Translations under genes and position numbers: made by a program
Part shown: positions 59,849 to 64,000 of the stretch, one piece after another
Layout of the letters: each line of letters starts with the position of its first letter
Position numbering within the stretch: the stretch's first letter is position 1
Notes under the pieces: generated by a model
Told to the model about the DNA's origin: nothing
Database searches by the model: none
The model's input: the letters and a program-made list of their open reading frames with translations, nothing else
Source of the DNA: Kitasatospora aureofaciens
GTDB taxonomy: Bacteria; Actinomycetota; Actinomycetes; Streptomycetales; Streptomycetaceae
Assembly (NCBI RefSeq): GCF_019192735.1
Contig: NZ_JAHTKP010000014.1
Span: forward strand, 1 to 64,000
DNA: 64,000 nt
Direction: 5' to 3'

Positions 59849-61186
59849 TCAGGAGGTCCGGTCACCGGGCAGCGGCCCGGACCGCCGGGCCGCCCGGAAG
59901 TAGAGGACCGCCGTCAGCGCGTACACCGCCGCCACCCCCACGACCACCGCGACCGACCGGCCGGACAGCGGCAGCACCAGTGCGGTGACCAGGGCGGCTG
60001 CCACAAAGGCCACGTTGAAGAGCACGTCGTAGATGGCGAACACCCGGCCGCGGTAGTCGTCCTCGACCGACTCCTGGACCACGGTGTCCGCGCAGATCTT
60101 GGTGCCCTGGGTGACCACCCCGAGCAGCAGCGCCGCCGCCAGGCAGGGCACCAGCGCGAAGCTCAGCCCCAGCGCGGGGACGAAGACCACCGGCGCCACC
60201 AGGCAGGCCGTCATCCAGCCCGCCAGGCCGAGCCGGCGGGTGCACCACGGGCTGACCACCGCGGCGATGAAGAACCCGGCGGCGGACAGGCCGACCGCCT
60301 GGCCGAGGGTGACGAGCCCGGCCGCGCTGTCGGTCGGGCTGTTGAAGGTGTACCGGGCGAGCATTACCACGACCACGATCAGCACGCCGTAGCAGAACCG
60401 GGCGGCGGTGACGGCGGCCAGCGCGTGCACGGCGGGCCGGCAGTCCCGCACCAGGTGGCGGACCGCGGCGCCGAGTTCGACCGTGGCCCGGACCAGGGCC
60501 TGGCCGAGCGCCGGGTGGTCGCCGCGGTGCTCGGGGCCGAGCAGGTCGCGGTCCATCCGGCGGGCGGCCAGCGCGGCCGACAGGTAGAGCAGCGCGGCCA
60601 CCGTGACCAGCGCGGCGTCCGCCTTCGGCCCGGGGGTCATCACCTGGTGCAGCAGGAAGCCGATGCCCCCGCCCAGGGCGGCGGCGACGGTGCCGAGGGT
60701 GGGGGAGAGGGCGTTGGCGGTGACCAGCTGCTCCTGCCGCACCACGCGGGGCAGGGCGGCGGAGAGGCCGGCCAGGATGAACCGGTTGAGCGCGGTGACC
60801 AGCAGCGCCGAGGCGAAGAACAGCCAGGTCGGCGCCTCCGCCAGCAGCAGCGCCCCGGTGGCCAGCCCGAGCCCGAAGCGGGCCAGGTTGCCGATGTAGA
60901 GCACCTGGCGGCGGCGCCAGCGGTCCAGCAGGACCCCGGCGAACGGGCCGATCACCGAGAACGGGAGCAGCATCACGGCCAGCACCGAGGCGATGTCGGC
61001 GGGGGAGGACTGCTTCTCCGGGGAGAACACGACGTAGGCGGCGAGCGAGACCTGGAAAACGCCGTCCGAGAGCTGGGAGAGCACCCGGGCGGTCAGCAGC
61101 CGCCGGAAGTCGCGGCCCCGGAGCAGATCGAGAAGCGTGGCGTGGTGCGCGGACTGGTGGGTGCTGCCGTTCTCGGTGATCGCCAC
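59849..61186 (-). CDS. MFS transporter
   Basis: 445 residues; GTG 61186 preferred, since the longer frame starts within parS. About 12 membrane helices with MFS signature-like GVLLDRWRRRQVLYIGNL between helices 2 and 3. Resembles multidrug or enterobactin-exporter-type MFS proteins. Substrate unknown. Short Asn/Thr/His-rich cytoplasmic N-terminus. Stands between the LppU-like genes and the ino1 terminator, all on the minus strand. Confidence 0.9.
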   Translation of the reverse strand: MAITENGSTHQSAHHATLLDLLRGRDFRRLLTARVLSQLSDGVFQVSLAAYVVFSPEKQSSPADIASVLAVMLLPFSVIGPFAGVLLDRWRRRQVLYIGNLARFGLGLATGALLLAEAPTWLFFASALLVTALNRFILAGLSAALPRVVRQEQLVTANALSPTLGTVAAALGGGIGFLLHQVMTPGPKADAALVTVAALLYLSAALAARRMDRDLLGPEHRGDHPALGQALVRATVELGAAVRHLVRDCRPAVHALAAVTAARFCYGVLIVVVVMLARYTFNSPTDSAAGLVTLGQAVGLSAAGFFIAAVVSPWCTRRLGLAGWMTACLVAPVVFVPALGLSFALVPCLAAALLLGVVTQGTKICADTVVQESVEDDYRGRVFAIYDVLFNVAFVAAALVTALVLPLSGRSVAVVVGVAAVYALTAVLYFRAARRSGPLPGDRTS

Positions 61187-61215
61187 CCGCCCAGAGTGCC
61201 ATGGATCCGGCCGCT

Positions 61216-61229
61216 GTTTCACGTGAAAC
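61216..61229. other. parS centromere site 7
   Basis: Exact GTTTCACGTGAAAC upstream of the MFS gene, 13 kb from site 6. Confidence 0.97.
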
Positions 61230-61246
61230 ATTCGCCGAAAAACGGT

Positions 61247-61280
61247 GAAGGGCCCACGATCTCGTGATCGTGGGCCCTTC
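61247..61280 (-). terminator. Terminator of the ino1 transcript
   Basis: Perfect 15-base stem (61247–61261 with 61266–61280), loop TCGT; on the minus strand it follows the ino1 repeats and precedes CACCGTTTTTCGG, giving a T-run. Confidence 0.9.
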
Positions 61281-61324
61281 CGAGCGGCTATGAGCGGCTA
61301 TGAACCGTCAGCAGCGTTTAGCGC

Positions 61325-61450
61325 TCAGCGCTCAATAGTCGCGAACTTCGCTTTGCTCAGCGCTCAGTACTCGACAGTCGCGAACTTCGCTTTGCTCAGC
61401 GCTCAGTACTCGACAGTCGCGAACCTCGCTGCGCTCAGCGCTCGACCTCG
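61325..61450 (-). repeat. 39-base tandem repeats at the 3' end of ino1
   Basis: Full copies 61357–61395 and 61396–61434 differ by two bases; a shorter copy at about 61325–61356 lacks seven bases, and a partial copy begins at 61435 with the ino1 stop codon and last codons. Each contains TCAGCGCTCA and a GCGAAC-TTCGC or GCGAACCTCGC element able to fold. A separate 10-base tandem (GAGCGGCTAT twice) lies near 61281. Confidence 0.88.
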
Positions 61451-62517
61451 CCGCGGATGAACTTCTCGACGTTCTCCTTGGCCTCGTCGTCGAAGTACTG
61501 CACCGGCGGCGACTTCATGAAGTAGGAGGAGGCCGACAGGATCGGGCCACCGATGCCGCGGTCCTTGGCGATCTTCGCGGCGCGCACCGCGTCGATGATG
61601 ACACCGGCGGAGTTCGGGGAGTCCCAGACCTCCAGCTTGTACTCCAGGTTCAGCGGGACGTCACCGAACGCGCGACCCTCCAGGCGGACGTACGCCCACT
61701 TGCGGTCGTCCAGCCAGGCCACGTAGTCCGACGGGCCGATGTGGACGTTCTTGGCGCCCAGCTCGCGGTCGCGGATCTGCGAGGTGACGGCCTGGGTCTT
61801 GGAGATCTTCTTGGACTCCAGGCGCTCGCGCTCCAGCATGTTCTTGAAGTCCATGTTGCCGCCGACGTTCAGCTGCATGGTGCGCTCGAGGATGACACCG
61901 CGGTCCTCGAACAGCTTGGCCATCACGCGGTGCGTGATGGTGGCGCCGACCTGGGACTTGATGTCGTCACCGACGATCGGCACGCCGGCCTCGGTGAACT
62001 TGTCCGCCCACTCCTTGGTGCCCGCGATGAACACCGGAAGGGCGTTCACGAAGGCGACCTTGGCGTCGATGGCGCACTGGGCGTAGAACTTGGCGGCCGC
62101 CTCGGAGCCCACCGGCAGGTAGCAGACCAGGACGTCGACCTGCTTGTCCTTGAGGACCCGGACGACGTCGACCGGGGCCTCGTCGGACTCCTCGATGGTC
62201 TCCAGGTAGTACTTGCCCAGGCCGTCGAGGGTGTGGCCACGCTGGACGGTCACGCCGGTCGGCGGCACGTCGCAGATCTTGATGGTGTTGTTCTCGCTGT
62301 TGCCGATGGCGTCGGCCAGGTCGAAGCCGACCTTCTTGGCGTCGACGTCGAACGCGGCGACGAACTCCACGTCACGGACGTGGTACTCACCGAACTGGAC
62401 GTGCATCAGCCCGGGGACCTTGCCGGCCGGGTCGGCGTCCTTGTAGTACTCGACACCCTGCACCAGCGACGCGGCGCAGTTGCCCACGCCCACGATGGCT
62501 ACGCGAACCGAACCCAT
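61435..62517 (-). CDS. ino1: Inositol-1-phosphate synthase
   Basis: 360 residues from ATG 62517 (GGGAGCAACCGGA ahead). NAD-binding [50 protein letters not shown] and [13 protein letters not shown] of the bacterial synthase. Converts glucose-6-phosphate to inositol-1-phosphate for mycothiol and phosphatidylinositol. Lies 127 bases after a PadR gene on the same strand, an order shared with M. tuberculosis Rv0047c–Rv0046c. The 3' end borders tandem repeats. Confidence 0.96.
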   Translation of the reverse strand: MGSVRVAIVGVGNCAASLVQGVEYYKDADPAGKVPGLMHVQFGEYHVRDVEFVAAFDVDAKKVGFDLADAIGNSENNTIKICDVPPTGVTVQRGHTLDGLGKYYLETIEESDEAPVDVVRVLKDKQVDVLVCYLPVGSEAAAKFYAQCAIDAKVAFVNALPVFIAGTKEWADKFTEAGVPIVGDDIKSQVGATITHRVMAKLFEDRGVILERTMQLNVGGNMDFKNMLERERLESKKISKTQAVTSQIRDRELGAKNVHIGPSDYVAWLDDRKWAYVRLEGRAFGDVPLNLEYKLEVWDSPNSAGVIIDAVRAAKIAKDRGIGGPILSASSYFMKSPPVQYFDDEAKENVEKFIRGEVER

Positions 62518-62643
62518 TCCGGTTGCTCCCTGTGATCTCATGAGGACCGCCGAGGTCGGCGGCACTCGTCCTGCTTCTTCGATGACTGCTTGTACGGGCG
62601 CGAGGCGCCCACTCCTGCCGCGTGGCACAGGGCTGACGCGGTG

Positions 62644-63345
62644 TCAGCGCTCCTGGGCGGAGCGCCCCGGGCGGTCGTACGGTGGCCCGGGCGGGTCCAC
62701 GGACCCGTCCTCCTGGCCACGGCCGTCCGAAGTCTTGGGGGGTACGGCGGTGGTGTTCCCGCCGGTGGCGGGCCCGGTCCGGCCGGTGCGGTTGGCCCGC
62801 TCGGTCTCGATCAGCTCGTTGAGCCACCGGACCTCGCGCTCCACCGACTCCAGTCCGTGCCGCTGCAGCTCGACGGTGTAGTCGTCGAACCGCTCGCGGG
62901 CCCGGGCCAGCGAGTTGCGCATCCGCTCCAGGCGCTCCTCCAGCCGGCTGCGGCGCCCTTCCAGGACCCGCATCCGCACTGCCCGGTCGGTCTGGCCGAA
63001 GAACGCGAAGTGGACGCCGAAGTGCTCGTCCTCCCAGGCGTCGGGGCCGGAGTCGGCGAGCAGTTCCTCGAAGCGCTGCTTGCCCTCCGGGGAGAGCCGG
63101 TAGACGATCTTGGACCGCTTGCCGTTGAGCGCGGTGGCCGGGACGTACTCGACGTCCGGGTTGTCCTCGACCAGGAAACCCTGGGCGACCAGGCTCTTCA
63201 GACAGGGGTAGAGCGTTCCGTAGGAGAAGGCACGGAACGAACCGAGCAGCACGTTGAGCCGCTTGCGCAGCTCGTACCCGTGCATCGGGGCGTCATGGAG
63301 CAGGCCGAGAACGGCGAACTCCAGCACTCCTGAGCGCCTGCCCAA
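62644..63345 (-). CDS. PadR family transcriptional regulator, TTG start
   Basis: 233 residues from TTG 63345, nine bases after AGGAGG; no ATG or GTG lies in a suitable place. Winged helix-turn-helix at about 4–85 (RSGVLEFAVLGLLHDAPMHGYELRKRL; FSYGTLYPCLKSLVAQGFL), then a C-terminal coiled region (RRSRLEERLERMRNSLARARERF) and a disordered tail. Co-directional with ino1 and likely to control it and itself through the palindromes just upstream. Confidence 0.92.
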   Translation of the reverse strand: MGRRSGVLEFAVLGLLHDAPMHGYELRKRLNVLLGSFRAFSYGTLYPCLKSLVAQGFLVEDNPDVEYVPATALNGKRSKIVYRLSPEGKQRFEELLADSGPDAWEDEHFGVHFAFFGQTDRAVRMRVLEGRRSRLEERLERMRNSLARARERFDDYTVELQRHGLESVEREVRWLNELIETERANRTGRTGPATGGNTTAVPPKTSDGRGQEDGSVDPPGPPYDRPGRSAQER

Positions 63346-63698
63346 TGCTGTCGTCCTCCTTCCCTTCGACCGGTGTCCGGCCGCCGTGTCCGGCGGTATG
63401 CCGCTTCGATGTATCGGCTCGATATATCGAGAACAGTAAACCTGGCCCTCGAAAGGGGCAAGGGGGGCACGCGTGAATGTGATCACAAGCCGACGCGCGG
63501 GGATGGTTGGCAACGGGCGTGTAATGATCTGTCGCCGTTTTGCGGTTATTGGCAGCTGATGCCCGATTAGTTGTGATTCTCGGCTGCGTACGCTGTCGCG
63601 TGTGCACGAGGACCACCTCCGGGGTTAGGGCGGTTGGCGGGCATCGAACGTGAACCCTGCCTTCAGGCTGGAACCGCCTGGCGAGGAGTGGCTGCAAC
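63346..63698. promoter_or_regulatory. Divergent PadR / penicillin-binding protein promoter region
   Basis: 353 bases without a gene. TCGATGTATCG at 63406–63416 and perfect TCGATATATCGA at 63419–63430 form paired AT-centred palindromes typical of PadR operators, 61–85 bases upstream of the PadR start. The right half is comparatively AT-rich (63480–63570). GAGGAG at 63683–63688 precedes the PBP start. Confidence 0.65.
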
Positions 63699-64000
63699 AT
63701 GAGCGAACGACGGCGAAGGTCGCCCAACCCGGGCGGTGACGGGCAGCAGCCCCCGGGAGGCGGAGGCCGTCGGGGCGAACCCGGTCGCGACGAGCTGAGC
63801 TCGGAGGGAATGGGCCGCCGGCGGCCCTCGGGCCTGCGGGAGACCGCTCAGCAACCCCGGATGACCCGTGCCGAGATGCGCAAGGCCGGGCAGAAGGGCG
63901 GCGACGGTGGTCGGCGCGGTGCCGCTGCGGCGGCGGCCTCCGGCCCCGGCAAGAAGCGCTTCATCGACTACCCCCGGTGGGGCAAGACCGGCGTCCGGCG
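63699..64000 (+). CDS. Probable class A penicillin-binding protein, N-terminal cytoplasmic part (cut by window)
   Basis: About 100 residues visible, open to the right edge. Basic, Gly/Arg-rich, with MTRAEMRKAGQKGG and ending KRFIDYPRWGKTGVR, a stretch that in Streptomyces leads into the membrane helix of a bifunctional transglycosylase/transpeptidase. The position after ino1 and PadR agrees with ponA near Rv0046c–Rv0050. The catalytic domains are outside the window, so the call rests on this N-terminus and context. Confidence 0.7.
   Translation, partial: MSERRRRSPNPGGDGQQPPGGGGRRGEPGRDELSSEGMGRRRPSGLRETAQQPRMTRAEMRKAGQKGGDGGRRGAAAAAASGPGKKRFIDYPRWGKTGVR

Noticed and set aside
61325..61450. 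39-base repeats considered as CRISPR or an iteron origin
   Set aside because: No spacers between copies, no replication or cas gene nearby; they extend from the ino1 stop codon.

Overview
This 64 kb window is the replication-origin region of a very high-GC actinobacterium. Gene order, GC-dominated third positions and GTG/TTG starts point to the family Streptomycetaceae (Streptomyces, Kitasatospora or a close relative). The order dnaA–dnaN–gnd–recF–dciA–gyrB–gyrA–DUF3566 on one side and rpmH–rnpA–yidD–yidC–jag–rsmG–parA–parB on the other is the conserved actinobacterial oriC arrangement.

Left part (1–16.1 kb): the 3' portion of a SpoIIE-type phosphatase; a rhomboid-like membrane protein beside a lysylphosphatidylglycerol synthase-like protein; a NarL-type two-component pair; tRNA-Leu; then the co-directional cell-envelope cluster fhaA–fhaB–pstP–rodA/ftsW–pbpA–pknB, which couples Ser/Thr phosphorylation to peptidoglycan synthesis. 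Middle-left (16.2–26.2 kb): two class E sortases, a TrpG/PabA glutaminase, a DUF881 protein, crgA, a DnaA-box cluster, a rhomboid protease, a DUF5324 protein, tRNA-Ala, a DLW-39 peptide, a duplicated tRNA-Ile with its terminator, a cyclopropane-synthase-like methyltransferase and a DUF3566 protein.

Replication core (26.3–45 kb): gyrA, gyrB, dciA, recF, gnd and dnaN; about 0.95 kb of oriC full of DnaA boxes; dnaA with a two-box promoter; the rpmH–yidC–jag–rsmG group; and parA–parB with several parS sites. Right part (45–64 kb): an acetyltransferase, trxA, trxB, an anti-sigma factor with SigM, a degenerate protein kinase, murJ, a DUF6049 secreted protein, a CCA-adding-type nucleotidyltransferase, two LppU/SCO3897-like proteins (one apparently frameshifted), an MFS transporter, inositol-1-phosphate synthase with a PadR regulator, and the start of a probable class A penicillin-binding protein.

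The window is mostly conserved core genome. I found no prophage, insertion sequence, CRISPR array or biosynthetic cluster. The most interesting signals are regulatory or structural: a DnaA-box cluster away from oriC between convergent crgA and a rhomboid gene; a perfect DnaA box in the leader of dciA; a parS site inside the sigM coding sequence; a probable ATC start codon; a one-base frameshift; and three local duplications (tRNA-Ile, dnaN 3' end, ino1 3' end).
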